A DNA stretch of 64,000 nt. Origin: Cyanobium sp. NS01. Its GTDB lineage: Bacteria > Cyanobacteriota > Cyanobacteriia > PCC-6307 > Cyanobiaceae. The notes beneath the pieces were generated by a model, which saw only the letters and a list, made by a program, of their open reading frames with translations, searched no databases and was not told the DNA's origin. Positions 1-8,851 of this stretch are shown here, one piece after another; the first letter of the stretch is position 1, and every line of letters starts with the position of its first letter. The position numbers and the translations under genes were made by a program. The stretch lies in NCBI RefSeq assembly GCF_014280235.1, contig NZ_CP047940.1, positions 1,860,001 through 1,924,000 of the forward strand, given 5' to 3'.

Positions 1-2
1 TT

Positions 3-527
3 CCAAATAAAGAAAAAGATCGGCCTCTAATCCAAGACTTCTGCGATAAGGCTGAGCTAAGATTACATGCGGGCATAGAATATTCTTCTCAAGAGAGAGC
101 CAATAGGAGTTTTGATCCAAATGTTGTGGAAGCGATAAATGCTGCCGTTGGCTTGGGCATTGAAATGATGGGCCCCCACGAAAGCAATGATATTATTAGT
201 CTAATATCTTCATTGAGCAGAGAGGCAGGCGACCAGAATATCTCATGCGATCTTAATGGCATATTATCTGATCTTGCATCCTATACAGATTGGTATTACT
301 GGCCAGCAAACCAGACTTTGTGCAATCGCTACGACCTAGAACAAGAATATTTTAAGCCCAGACAGAGTTTTAGCAAGCAAGATGTGCTTGACAGGCTAAA
401 GCTCGAAAATCACAAGCGAACCACGAATATGTCGGTCAGCATTGAAAGATATCAATTGCTTTCGGCAATGATAATCGAGCTATGCATAACTCTAGCCAGA
501 GTGGACCGAAATGCACAGGCTACATGA
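3..527 (+). CDS. Unknown protein, C-terminal part (gene begins before the window)
   Basis: An open frame runs from the left edge without a stop to 527, giving the last 174 residues of a protein whose start lies outside. The internal GTG at 126 is not needed as a start because the frame is open upstream of it. No motif is recognised; the visible part looks soluble and mostly helical, with acidic and aromatic stretches such as SDLASYTDWYYWPANQTLCN. The DNA is visibly AT-richer than the core genes that begin at 1249, as in the 59.7-64 kb island, so it may belong to acquired DNA, perhaps a surface-glycan locus. Function not assignable. Confidence 0.6.
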   Translation, partial: PNKEKDRPLIQDFCDKAELRLHAGIEYSSQERANRSFDPNVVEAINAAVGLGIEMMGPHESNDIISLISSLSREAGDQNISCDLNGILSDLASYTDWYYWPANQTLCNRYDLEQEYFKPRQSFSKQDVLDRLKLENHKRTTNMSVSIERYQLLSAMIIELCITLARVDRNAQAT

Positions 528-691
528 ATTTCGTGATCACTCATAAATATGGATCGAGCAAGCAATCTGTTACCGCATAACATCAAGATGCAGAAGACGG
601 TAGCATTGGCTGTTTCCAGTCCCAAGACCCGTCCCGCTTCTGATCTTGGCATTCCGACTTGATTACCTTCTTGTTCTGAAGTGGCATTGAA

Positions 692-1234
692 ATGAGCAAA
701 CATTCTGATCAATCAGACGATCTAATGCAGAGCTGGATCGCAAATGCCGATCTATGGATAGACATCATCCGAGGTGGCGGTATCGAAAGCCGCCGACTCG
801 TGACAGATCAAGCTATCGTTGACGCGGTGCTCGCTCAACAACCAAAGCGAGTACTCGACCTGGGCTGTGGTGAAGGTTGGTTGGTTCGGAGGCTTTGTCA
901 ACAAGGAGTTGATGCTGTGGGATTGGACGGCTCACCGACCCTGATTGCAGCGGCTCAGTCTGCGGGAGGTGGCAAGTTTCAGGTTTGCACATACTTTGAA
1001 TTAGCCAACAATCCTAGCCGTGCTGGCAACGGCTTCGATGTGATCTCGGCCAACTTTTCCATTCTCCACCAGGAGGCTGCTGCGCTATTGAAAACCCTTA
1101 GGCGGTTACTCGTACCACGAGGCAGAATCGTGCTGCAGTCGCTACATCCCTGGTCAGTGGCCAATGCGTATTGCGATGGCTGGCGCGAAGAGAGTTTTCA
1201 CGATTTGGAGGGCTCCTGGCTGCCCATGCCTTAG
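692..1234 (+). CDS. Class I SAM-dependent methyltransferase, probably C-terminally truncated
   Basis: A 180-residue protein with a Rossmann-fold methyltransferase core. The SAM-binding motif I is VLDLGCGEGWLVRRL (about residues 54-68), followed by an acidic-loop region DAVGLDGSPTLI and a later FDVISANFSIL segment. Substrate unknown. The frame ends abruptly at GSWLPMP and a TAG stop, 14 bp before the convergent mechanosensitive-channel gene. From memory, relatives continue for several tens of residues after this WxPMP segment, so the gene is probably clipped at an island boundary. It may be non-functional. Base composition is intermediate between the AT-rich left edge and the GC-rich core. Confidence 0.65.
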   Translation: MSKHSDQSDDLMQSWIANADLWIDIIRGGGIESRRLVTDQAIVDAVLAQQPKRVLDLGCGEGWLVRRLCQQGVDAVGLDGSPTLIAAAQSAGGGKFQVCTYFELANNPSRAGNGFDVISANFSILHQEAAALLKTLRRLLVPRGRIVLQSLHPWSVANAYCDGWREESFHDLEGSWLPMP

Positions 1235-1248
1235 CCCACCGTTCAGGT

Positions 1249-2667
1249 TCAATTCTGCGTTGACTGGAAAGAGCCCCCCACTCTCGGCTCCAGCACCCGC
1301 CGCAACCGCCCCCTGAGCCACTGCAAGGGATTGCCCAGATCCCCCTCCCGCAACAAGCCCCGCTCCCGCAGGCAACTCTCGTAGCTGCGCAACACATCGC
1401 CGCGACGGGCCAGGGCCTGCAGCACGATCTCGGCGAAGTCGGGCCGGTTCTCCAGCAGCAGGCGAACGTTGCCGCTTGGGATCTCGAACAGCACGGCGTC
1501 CTCCTGCACCCACATGGCGGTGGGGTAGGGCACCTGCAACAGCAGAGGCAGTTCGCCGAAGAACTCACCGGGGCCGAAGCTGAATAGCCGGTGGCTGATG
1601 CGCTCGGTTTCGTGGATGGCGCTGATCCTCCCCTCCAGCACCAGATGCAGGGCCCGGCCTGGGTCCCCCTTCTCAACCAGCATCTGCCCCGCCGTCAGCC
1701 GGCGGCGGGCGCCACTGCCCACCAGCTCGCGCAGGCGGCGCGCATCCATGTTGGCGAAGCAGGGGATGGCGGCCAGCTGTTCATCCAGATCAAAAGCCAG
1801 GGGCGCCCCAGGGCCTGCCTCGGGCAGCAACTGCAGAACCTGCTTCTCACCCAGCAGGTGGATGCCGCGCCGCTTCAGGGCCCGGTGGATCGCGTAGTTC
1901 ATGGCGCTGCGCAGCAGCAGCTGGTTCTGGATCTCGGCGGTCCACACCCACAGTTCGAATTCCAGGCCCTCGCGGCCGATCTGGTGCAGCACCACCTTGG
2001 GGGCGGGGTCATCCAGCACCCTCGGTTCCTCCAGGGCTACCGCCAGCAGCGCCTCGGTGACCAGCAGCGGGTCAGTGCCGTGCATCACCCGCACCGCCAG
2101 ATCCACCCGCCCCTGGGAGCTCAGGTAGCTGAGGTTGTGCACAAGCGTGTTGGTGATCAGGGCGTTGGGCAGCACGATCTCCGAGCCCTGGAAGGTGCGG
2201 ATCACGGTGGAGCGGAAGGAGATCTCGCGGATGAAGCCCTGGGTGCCCTCGAACTCGATCAGATCGCCCACCTTCAGCTTCCCCTCCATCAGCAGGGTGA
2301 GGCCGCTGCTGAGGTTGCGGGTGAGGTCCTGCAGCCCGAAGCCGAGGCCCACCCCCAGCGCCCCGAACAGCACCGCCAGGGCGCCGAAGTCGAGCCCCAT
2401 GCCCTGGGCCACCGCCACGTAGCCGAAGGCCGCCAGGCCGATCGCCAGCAGCGTGCCGATCGCCTCGCGGCGGCCCTCCGGCAGGCCCAGCCACAGCAGC
2501 AGCCGCTTGGCCAGCAGGAAACGCAGCAGCCGGGCCGCCAGCGTCACCACCAGCAACAGCAGCCCCACCCCCAGCAGCGAGCCCAGGGTGATGGTCTGGC
2601 TGCCCAGGGGCAGCAGCGGCGCGTTGAACAGGCGGATCAGGCCGTTCCAGGCCAGCGCTGGGGTCAT
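1249..2667 (-). CDS. MscS-family channel with C-terminal cyclic-nucleotide-binding-like domain (bCNG type)
   Basis: A 472-residue inner-membrane protein. The first third holds three hydrophobic helices. The pore-lining helix reads GALGVGLGFGLQDLTRNLSS, typical of MscS, and the cytosolic beta domain follows. Residues about 300-445 form a cyclic-nucleotide-binding fold with FGPGEFFGELPLLL. The phosphate-binding Arg expected shortly after the GE pair is absent (the stretch reads VPYPTAM, near residue 380), so the domain may not bind cAMP or cGMP. The ATG at 2667 is chosen because it overlaps the upstream stop as ATGA; a longer frame to 2748 would run into the upstream gene. It is the last gene of the minus-strand run that begins at lysA. 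Likely role: gated osmotic release or ion flux. Confidence 0.88.
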   Translation of the reverse strand: MTPALAWNGLIRLFNAPLLPLGSQTITLGSLLGVGLLLLVVTLAARLLRFLLAKRLLLWLGLPEGRREAIGTLLAIGLAAFGYVAVAQGMGLDFGALAVLFGALGVGLGFGLQDLTRNLSSGLTLLMEGKLKVGDLIEFEGTQGFIREISFRSTVIRTFQGSEIVLPNALITNTLVHNLSYLSSQGRVDLAVRVMHGTDPLLVTEALLAVALEEPRVLDDPAPKVVLHQIGREGLEFELWVWTAEIQNQLLLRSAMNYAIHRALKRRGIHLLGEKQVLQLLPEAGPGAPLAFDLDEQLAAIPCFANMDARRLRELVGSGARRRLTAGQMLVEKGDPGRALHLVLEGRISAIHETERISHRLFSFGPGEFFGELPLLLQVPYPTAMWVQEDAVLFEIPSGNVRLLLENRPDFAEIVLQALARRGDVLRSYESCLRERGLLREGDLGNPLQWLRGRLRRVLEPRVGGSFQSTQN

Positions 2668-3191
2668 CGCCGCCGCTCCAGCCGCCGGGCGCTGCGCCGC
2701 AGCCCCTCGGCGCAGTCGCCCTGCATCAGCAGGCCGGCGCCGCCCCACAGCAGCCGGGCCGGCAGGTCGGCCGCGCCGCCCCCCAGCTCCCGCAGCGGCT
2801 CAAAGCCCAGCTGGCGGAAGTAGCGCACCAGGCGGCGGTGCTGGCGGTCGTCATCGCGAATCGCCAGCAGCCGCGCCCGGCGGCAGGGGGTGGCCTCCAG
2901 GGCCCAGGCGAAGCTGGCCGCCCAGATCAGTGCCCCCACCGCGGCGCTCTCCTCTCCCTGCACCCGCATCGTGTCGAGCCGCAGGCCAGCGGCCGTGGGC
3001 AGGGCCCAGCCCTTCAGCTCCCCCAGCAACACCAGCCGCTCCTCCTGGGCGCCCCCAGCCTGGCGGCGGGCCACCCCCACCCGCAGGCTCCAGCCCACGG
3101 CGGCCTGGCGCCCCACCTGCAGCCGCAGCAGCAGGCCCCGCTGGCGGGCCTGCGCTTCCAGCTGGGCCAGGCTCGGCAGATCGGGCTCCAT
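2664..3191 (-). CDS. GNAT-like conserved hypothetical protein
   Basis: A 175-residue protein. The C-terminal half has the order of an acetyltransferase core: a beta-strand ending LRLDTMRV, a helix ALIWAASFAWALEATPC, then RLLAIRDDD and RLVRYFRQLGFEPLREL, which resembles the last strand-helix-strand of GNAT folds. The canonical acetyl-CoA loop (R/Q-x-x-G-x-G/A) is not evident, so activity is uncertain. The ATG at 3191 shares one base with the upstream TAA, and the stop overlaps the channel gene's start, so translation is probably coupled on both sides. A longer open frame to 3635 is the upstream gene's shadow. Confidence 0.6.
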   Translation of the reverse strand: MEPDLPSLAQLEAQARQRGLLLRLQVGRQAAVGWSLRVGVARRQAGGAQEERLVLLGELKGWALPTAAGLRLDTMRVQGEESAAVGALIWAASFAWALEATPCRRARLLAIRDDDRQHRRLVRYFRQLGFEPLRELGGGAADLPARLLWGGAGLLMQGDCAEGLRRSARRLERRR

Positions 3192-4225
3192 TACGCCGGC
3201 TTGCCGCAGCTGGGGCAGTAGGGGAAGCAGGCGTAATGCAGCGCGCCGCACTGGCTGCAGTCGTGCTGCAGCTGCAGGCCGCAGTGCATGCAGTAGTTGG
3301 GCAGCACGCCCTCCCGCCGCGGCAGGCTGCGCTCGCAGCTGGGGCACTGGCTGCGCGCCAGCGACTGCAGGGCCTTCTCGTAGCGGATCGTGTGCTGGCG
3401 CTGCTCCTGCGGCGCCGCCTGCTCCTGCTGTTTGCGCGCCAGGTAGCCATTCAGCCAGCGGATCAGGGCCCGGCCCACCAGGAAGGTGAGCAGGGCACCC
3501 ACCCCATAGCGGATGTAGGCGCCGAAGCTGGGCAGATAGGGCACCAGCTCCACGAAGAAGGCGAACAGGCCGAACAGCAGGAACCCCCACACGAAGGGCC
3601 ACTGGTCGCTGCGGTGGAAACGGCGGAACTGCCACAGCGACAGCCCCAGCAGCGGCCCCACCAGCAACAGCCGGATGCCGAAGGCCCGCAGTTCCGCCCG
3701 CTGCCGGGCCGCCTGGAAGCGCCCCTGGGCCTCGGACTGCAGCTGCTGCAGCTGCTGCCGGGGCACCGCGATCGAGGCCTGCACCTGCCGCAAGCGGGCC
3801 GCCAGTGCCGCCTGCTCGCCGCTGAGCTGCTGTTGCTGCTGCAGCAGCCCATCGAGCTGGCGGGCCCGGGCGATCACCTCCGGGTTCTGGTCAGACTGGG
3901 CCGTGGCCGAGCGGGTGGAGCGCCAGTTGTCGAAGCTGGCCTTCTCGCGCTCATAGCGGGCCTGGGCCTGCTGCTGGCGCTCGCCCAGACGCTCGGCCTG
4001 CTCCTGCAGCGCCTCGCGGCGGCTCTCAAGGGGTTGCAGCTCGGCCTCCAGCGCCGTTTTGGCCGGCTGGTCGAGGAACTGCTCGAGTCTGGGCGGGCTG
4101 GAGAGCAGGGGCAGGTCGGCGATCAGCGCCCCGCCCACCTGGATCAGGAAATAGGCGAACAGCAGGGCGATCAGCCACTGGCCGGCGCGCACCAGCCGTT
4201 CCGGACCTCGGGAGGGGTTCACCAT
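3191..4225 (-). CDS. Membrane protein with coiled coil and C-terminal double zinc ribbon
   Basis: A 344-residue protein. There is one membrane helix near residues 17-38, then a long Gln/Glu/Arg-rich coiled coil (about 50-185), then three more hydrophobic helices (about 186-262). The C-terminal zinc-ribbon segment has paired cysteines: CPSC, CMHC, CSQC and CPSC. This architecture suggests a membrane-anchored scaffold or regulator with two zinc knuckles; no enzyme motif is seen. It sits in the lysA-to-channel run, overlapping the GST-fusion gene by 7 bases and the GNAT-like gene by one base. Function unknown. Confidence 0.72.
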   Translation of the reverse strand: MVNPSRGPERLVRAGQWLIALLFAYFLIQVGGALIADLPLLSSPPRLEQFLDQPAKTALEAELQPLESRREALQEQAERLGERQQQAQARYEREKASFDNWRSTRSATAQSDQNPEVIARARQLDGLLQQQQQLSGEQAALAARLRQVQASIAVPRQQLQQLQSEAQGRFQAARQRAELRAFGIRLLLVGPLLGLSLWQFRRFHRSDQWPFVWGFLLFGLFAFFVELVPYLPSFGAYIRYGVGALLTFLVGRALIRWLNGYLARKQQEQAAPQEQRQHTIRYEKALQSLARSQCPSCERSLPRREGVLPNYCMHCGLQLQHDCSQCGALHYACFPYCPSCGKPA

Positions 4226-5235
4226 CGTGAGCTCCGGCTTGGCCCATCCTCAGGGCACCAGGGCCAGGCCGCCAGCACCGCAGCCAGCGGCAAGGGCCCG
4301 TGCAGGTGAGGAAACAGCTCGCCGCTGTGCGGCGCCGGCTCCAGCCGCACCACCGCGCCCGTCGCCGCCAGCCGCTCGGGGTCGAGCACCAGCAGCCTCA
4401 GCTCGGCGGGATCGAGGTCGGCGTAGAAGCGGCCATGGCTGGCCGCCAGCTGGTGGGCCTGGCTGAGGTGGATGAAGCCCTCCTGCTCCAGCGAGCGGCC
4501 GCGGGTGGAGCGGCGGTAGCTGCCGGCGGCCTGCGCCGCCTGCCACTCCTGCCGCAGGGCCAGGTGATAGAGCCAGCCGGGCGACCACCACCCCTGGCGG
4601 GCCGCCCAGGGCGGATCCAGCACCGCCGCCAGCTCCGCTCCGGCCAGAAAGCGGCCCAGCCAGGCCTGCAACGGCTGCAGCGCCGCTTCGGCGTCAAAGC
4701 GCTGCGGATCGGCCAGGCGGAACTGGCGCACAAACGGCAGCAGGGCCATGTCGGCCAGGGACGGCCGCTCGCCCAGCAGCCAGCCGCCGGACGCCAGCCG
4801 TTGGTTCCAGCGGCGCAGGATCTCCAGGGCCGCCTGGCGGTGGCTCTCCTCCTCCCCCTCGGCACCAAACCGGCCGGCGTACTTGTAGCGGTCCAGGTGG
4901 TGCTTGAACGGCCCATCGTTCTCAGCAATCAGCGCCTCGATGGCGGTGGCCTCGGCCGCGCTCCAGCCCTGCAGCCAGCCGTGGGGATCGCGGCGCGCCA
5001 GGGCCCAGGCCATCACCGCCAGGCTCTCCTCGATCACCCGCTCCCCCTGCACCAGCACCGGCACCGTGCCCTTCGCCGACGCCGCCAGCAGCTCCGGCGG
5101 CTTGGCCTTGAGGCTCACCTCCCTCAGCTCCAGATCCACGCCGGGCTTCAGCCCCGCCGCCGCCAGGGCCAGCCGCGCCCGGATCGCATAGGGGCAGCGG
5201 CGGAAGCTGTAGAGGATGGGCCGCGCTTCAGCCAC
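4219..5235 (-). CDS. Glutathione S-transferase fused to a DUF952 domain
   Basis: A 338-residue fusion. Residues about 5-85 form a thioredoxin-like GST N-domain with a glutaredoxin-style RRCPYAIRARLAL active-site region and VPVL plus EES glutathione-site residues. Residues about 90-215 form the helical GST C-domain (GERPSLADMALLPFV). From about residue 225 the sequence changes to a DUF952 domain: WLYHLA, GFIHLSQAHQ, FYADLD, LLVLD and FPHLHGPL. DUF952 has no settled biochemical role; the fusion suggests a thiol-dependent or detoxifying job. GTG start at 5235, overlapping trhO by 8 bases and the zinc-ribbon gene by 7. Confidence 0.85.
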   Translation of the reverse strand: MAEARPILYSFRRCPYAIRARLALAAAGLKPGVDLELREVSLKAKPPELLAASAKGTVPVLVQGERVIEESLAVMAWALARRDPHGWLQGWSAAEATAIEALIAENDGPFKHHLDRYKYAGRFGAEGEEESHRQAALEILRRWNQRLASGGWLLGERPSLADMALLPFVRQFRLADPQRFDAEAALQPLQAWLGRFLAGAELAAVLDPPWAARQGWWSPGWLYHLALRQEWQAAQAAGSYRRSTRGRSLEQEGFIHLSQAHQLAASHGRFYADLDPAELRLLVLDPERLAATGAVVRLEPAPHSGELFPHLHGPLPLAAVLAAWPWCPEDGPSRSSRW

Positions 5236-6187
5236 CGCTGCTGGGCGGCACCGGAAAGCGCCGGCCGAGGTGGTCCTCGCCGCGCTGGCGGGCCAGCTCC
5301 ATCTGGCGCTGGCGCTCGGCGTAGCGCAGGCGATCTGCGCTGTTCTGGCGATCGACGCAGTGGCGGCAGCTCACCCCCTCGGCGTAGCTGGGCAGCTGGC
5401 GGTCGGCGGCGGTGAGGGGCATGCGGCAGCCGTGGCAGAGGCTGGCCTCGCCCGGCTCCAGCTGGTGATTCACGGCCACCCGCTGGTCGAACACGAAGCA
5501 CTCCCCCCGCCAGCTGCTGCCCTGCTGCGGCCGCTCCTCCAGGTAGCGCAGGATGCCGCCATGCAGGTGGTGCACCCCCTCGAAACCCTGCTGCAGCAGG
5601 TGGGCCGTGGCCTTCTCACAGCGGATGCCGCCGGTGCAGAACAGGGCGATCGCCTTGGGGCGGCGCTGCTCCACCAGGGGCCGCAGCTGCTGCTCCACCC
5701 AGGCGGGGAACTGCCGGAAGCTGGTGGTGCCCGGGTCGATGGCGCCGTCAAAGCTGCCCAGGGCCACCTCGTAGGCGTTGCGGGTGTCCACCACCAGGGT
5801 GTCTGGATCCTGAATCAGGGCCTCCCACTGATCGGGCGCCACGTGGCGGCCCACCGACGCCGCCAGGTAGGGGCGCAGGGAGGCATCGCCCAGGGTCACG
5901 ATCTCGCGCTTGAGCCGCACCTTGAGCCGGTGAAAGGCCTGCTGGGGCGCCTCGGCCCGCTTCACCTCCAGGGCGGCCAGGCGCGGATCGGCCCGCAGCA
6001 GCTCCAGCAGCGCCTCCACCGCCTCGGCTGGCCCGCTCACCGTGCCGTTCACCCCCTCCGGCGCCAGCAGCACCGTGCCCCGCACGCCGCCGGCCTCGCC
6101 GCAGGCCAGCAGGCGCTGGCGCAGCGGCGGCAGCTCCGCCGGATCGAAGGCCGCGAAGCGGTAGAAGGCAGCCAGGCTCAGGCCCAT
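5228..6187 (-). CDS. trhO: tRNA uridine-34 hydroxylase (rhodanese-like, TrhO/YceA family)
   Basis: A 319-residue protein of the TrhO family, which hydroxylates U34 in tRNA anticodons to 5-hydroxyuridine. It has an N-terminal acylphosphatase-like ferredoxin fold (GTVLLAPEGVNGTVSG), then a rhodanese domain with VVDTRNAYEVALGSFDGA and the catalytic cysteine loop CTGGIRCEK. A cysteine-rich tail follows (CHGC and CRHC). Length and order fit the family. It lies 10 bp downstream of bioB and overlaps the GST-DUF952 gene. Confidence 0.92.
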   Translation of the reverse strand: MGLSLAAFYRFAAFDPAELPPLRQRLLACGEAGGVRGTVLLAPEGVNGTVSGPAEAVEALLELLRADPRLAALEVKRAEAPQQAFHRLKVRLKREIVTLGDASLRPYLAASVGRHVAPDQWEALIQDPDTLVVDTRNAYEVALGSFDGAIDPGTTSFRQFPAWVEQQLRPLVEQRRPKAIALFCTGGIRCEKATAHLLQQGFEGVHHLHGGILRYLEERPQQGSSWRGECFVFDQRVAVNHQLEPGEASLCHGCRMPLTAADRQLPSYAEGVSCRHCVDRQNSADRLRYAERQRQMELARQRGEDHLGRRFPVPPSSGG

Positions 6188-6197
6188 GGGGAGCGGC

Positions 6198-7169
6198 TCA
6201 GGCAGGGCACAGCGCCGCCGCCGCCCCCTCCACCGTCACGCCGGCGGCGGCGAGCAGGGCCTGGTCGGCGGCCACGTCGGGGTTGCCGGTGGTGAGCAGG
6301 GTGTCGCCGTAGAAGATCGAATCGGCGCCGGCCAGCAGGCAGAGGATCTGGGCCTCGCGGCTGAGCTGTTCGCGGCCGGCACTGAGCCGCACGCGGCTGC
6401 TGGGCATCAGGATCCGGGCCGTGGCCACCATCCGCACCAGCTCCAGGGGATCCAGCGGCGGCTGCTCCTGCAGCGGCGTGCCCTCCACCGCCACCAGGGC
6501 GTTGATCGGCACGCTCTCGGGGTGGGGATCGAGGTTGGCCAGCACCTCGAGCAGCCCGGCCCGGTCGCTGAGCGCCTCGCCCATGCCGATGATGCCGCCG
6601 CAGCAGACGGTCACCCCGGCCCGCCGCACCCGCGCCAGGGTTTCGAGCCGCTCCTGGTAGGTGCGGGTGCTGATGATGCGCTCGTAGTGCTCCGGGCTGG
6701 TGTCGAGGTTGTGGTTGTAGGCGGTGAGGCCCGCCTCGGCCAGCCGGGCGGCCTGGGCGTCACTGAGCATGCCGGCGGTCACGCAGGCCTCCAGGCCCAG
6801 CGCGCGCACGCCGCGCACCATCTGCAGCATCGCCTCGAAGGGCGCCCCATCGCGGATCTCCCGCCAGGCCCAGCCCATGCAGAAGCGATGGGCACCCGCC
6901 TGCCTGGCCGCCCGGGCCCGCGCCAGCACCGGCTCCACCTCGAGCTCCGGCCGGCCGCTCACATCGGCGCTGTGGTGCATCGACTGGGGGCAGTAGGCAC
7001 AGTCCTCCTCACAGCCACCGGTCTTGACGCTCAGCAGCGAGGCCAGCTGCACCCGGTAGCCGGGGTTGGCCTGGCGGTGCACCTGCTGGGCCTGCCAGAG
7101 CAGCTCCATCAGCGGCGCCTCCAGCAGGGCCTGGATCTCGGCGCGGGTCCAGTCGTGGCGGTGGGTCAC
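6198..7169 (-). CDS. bioB: Biotin synthase
   Basis: A 323-residue radical-SAM enzyme that inserts sulfur into dethiobiotin. The 4Fe-4S cysteines that bind SAM are in [17 protein letters not shown] (CxxxCxxC). Other family segments are [33 protein letters not shown] and [15 protein letters not shown] start at 7169. It sits between uppS (57 bp upstream) and trhO on the minus strand; no other biotin gene is in the window. Confidence 0.97.
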   Translation of the reverse strand: MTHRHDWTRAEIQALLEAPLMELLWQAQQVHRQANPGYRVQLASLLSVKTGGCEEDCAYCPQSMHHSADVSGRPELEVEPVLARARAARQAGAHRFCMGWAWREIRDGAPFEAMLQMVRGVRALGLEACVTAGMLSDAQAARLAEAGLTAYNHNLDTSPEHYERIISTRTYQERLETLARVRRAGVTVCCGGIIGMGEALSDRAGLLEVLANLDPHPESVPINALVAVEGTPLQEQPPLDPLELVRMVATARILMPSSRVRLSAGREQLSREAQILCLLAGADSIFYGDTLLTTGNPDVAADQALLAAAGVTVEGAAAALCPA

Positions 7170-7226
7170 TGAGAGGGGCGGGGAAAGGGCAGGGTGGGAA
7201 GGGTGGACAGCCAGGGCGGAGGCCGC

Positions 7227-8003
7227 TCAGGGGGCCGGGTCCACGCCGCCGAAACGGCGCTGGCGGTTCTGGTAGTCCAGCAGGGCGGCGTGCAGGGCCT
7301 CGCCGTCGAAATCGGGCCATAGCACATCGGTGATGTGCAGCTCGGCATAGGCCAGCTGCCACAGCAGGAAGTTGCTGATCCGGTGTTCGCCGCTGGTGCG
7401 GATCAGCAGATCGGGATCCAGCTGGCCGGCGGTGTGCAGTTCGGCGGCAAAGCACTGTTCGTCGATGCTGGCCGGATCCAGCTCCCCCTCGGCCGCCCGC
7501 TGCGCCAGGCGACGGGCCGCCCGCACCAGCTCCGCCCGGCCGCCGTAGTTGGTGCAGACGTTGAAGCGGATGCCGCTGCCGGCGGCGGTGCGGGCCGTGG
7601 CCTTGGCAATCAGGTTCTGCAGGCCCAGGGGCAGGGGCTCCAGATCCCCCAGGAAGCGGATGCACACCTGTTCGCGCTCGAGGCCCTCGATCTCCCGCTG
7701 CAGCACCCGCTCGAACAGGGCCATCAGGAAGTTCACCTCCTCGCCGGGCCGGTTCCAGTTTTCGGTGGAGAAGGCATAGGCCGTCAGGGCGCCCACGCCC
7801 CAGTCGCTGCAGAGCCGCAGGGTGCGCTTGAGGGCTTCCACGCCGGCCCGGTGGCCCACCACCCGGGGCAGGCCGCGCCGCTGGGCCCAGCGGCCGTTGC
7901 CGTCCATGATCACCGCCACATGGGCCGGCAGCCGGGTGGGATCCAGCCCCGCCGGCAAGGGATGGGTCTGCCTTGTGCTGCTGGTCGCCAGGGCGCGACT
8001 CAT
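7227..8003 (-). CDS. uppS: Undecaprenyl diphosphate synthase (cis-isoprenyl transferase)
   Basis: A 258-residue cis-prenyltransferase that elongates farnesyl diphosphate to the C55 carrier lipid used for peptidoglycan and surface glycans. Signatures: [19 protein letters not shown] with the catalytic Asp, [10 protein letters not shown], and the C-terminal [19 protein letters not shown]. The ATG overlaps the cdaA stop as ATGA, implying translational coupling. The order lysA-cdaA-uppS is one I recall as common in cyanobacteria. Confidence 0.97.
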   Translation of the reverse strand: MSRALATSSTRQTHPLPAGLDPTRLPAHVAVIMDGNGRWAQRRGLPRVVGHRAGVEALKRTLRLCSDWGVGALTAYAFSTENWNRPGEEVNFLMALFERVLQREIEGLEREQVCIRFLGDLEPLPLGLQNLIAKATARTAAGSGIRFNVCTNYGGRAELVRAARRLAQRAAEGELDPASIDEQCFAAELHTAGQLDPDLLIRTSGEHRISNFLLWQLAYAELHITDVLWPDFDGEALHAALLDYQNRQRRFGGVDPAP

Positions 8004-8842
8004 CCGCGGGAATCCGGCGTGTCCTTGGTCACGGTACGCCCGCCGGCCTGGGCCAGCGCCCGGGTGAGCAGATCATGAAGTCGGCTGCTGGTGATCGGCC
8101 GCTCCAGGCGGCCCTGGCAGGCCAGGGCCAGGGTGCCCGTCTCCTCGGACACCACGATCGCCAGACAGCGGTCGAAGCGCTCCGTGAGGCCGATGGCGGC
8201 CAGGTGGCGGGTGCCGTAGCGGTTCATCCCCTGGCGCGAGAGCGGCAGGATCACCCCCGCCGCCAGGATGCGGTTGCCCTTCACCAGCACCGCGCCGTCG
8301 TGGAGGGGGGTGTCGGCGGCGAAGAGGTTGAGCAGCAGATCCACCGAGAGCTGGGCGTCGATGGCCAGGCCGGGGCTGAGGAAGTCCTCGGGGCGCAGGT
8401 CGCTGCCCAGGTCCACCACGATCAGGCCGCCGCGCCGCGCCTGGGAGAGGCGTCCGGCCGCCTCACTCAGCACCCCCACCGAGCTGGACATCAGCTGATC
8501 GCGGCTGCGGTTGCCGAACAGCAGCCCCAGCCGGCCCGTACCCAGCAGTTCCATCAGCCGCCGCAGCTCCCCCTGCCAGAGGATCGCCAGGGCCAGGCTG
8601 CAGGCCAGCACCAGGGCATCCACCAGCTTGGTGGTGAGCGGCAGGTTGGCGAAGCGCTGCACCAGCCAGGCCATCGCCACCAGCAGCAGGTAGCCGCGCA
8701 GCAGCCACAGCGTGCGCGCCTCGGTGACCCGGCCCAGCACCACCATGCCGAGGGCCGTGGCGCAGACCAGATCAATCAACAGACGCCAATCCAGCAGCCG
8801 AAGCCAACCTTCCAGCCACGGCCCGGTCACGCCTGAACCCAA
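8000..8842 (-). CDS. cdaA: Diadenylate cyclase (c-di-AMP synthase, CdaA type)
   Basis: A 280-residue membrane enzyme that makes c-di-AMP from two ATP. Three hydrophobic helices occupy about residues 18-90. The DisA_N domain follows with [20 protein letters not shown] (DGA near residue 181) and [14 protein letters not shown] (near 207). The family's RHR motif is RHL here, with the first Arg and the His kept. Start is uncertain: TTG at 8842 or GTG at 8830. It is 9 bp after lysA and overlaps uppS, linking the second messenger to cell-wall precursor supply. The matching phosphodiesterase, pgpH, is at 49623-51704. Confidence 0.93.
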   Translation of the reverse strand: MGSGVTGPWLEGWLRLLDWRLLIDLVCATALGMVVLGRVTEARTLWLLRGYLLLVAMAWLVQRFANLPLTTKLVDALVLACSLALAILWQGELRRLMELLGTGRLGLLFGNRSRDQLMSSSVGVLSEAAGRLSQARRGGLIVVDLGSDLRPEDFLSPGLAIDAQLSVDLLLNLFAADTPLHDGAVLVKGNRILAAGVILPLSRQGMNRYGTRHLAAIGLTERFDRCLAIVVSEETGTLALACQGRLERPITSSRLHDLLTRALAQAGGRTVTKDTPDSRG

Positions 8843-8851
8843 TTCTCGGCG

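Noticed and set aside
452-712. Minus-strand frame at the left edge, and a 37-codon plus frame at 549-662
   Set aside because: Both short, without motifs or clear starts; the first overlaps two better frames.
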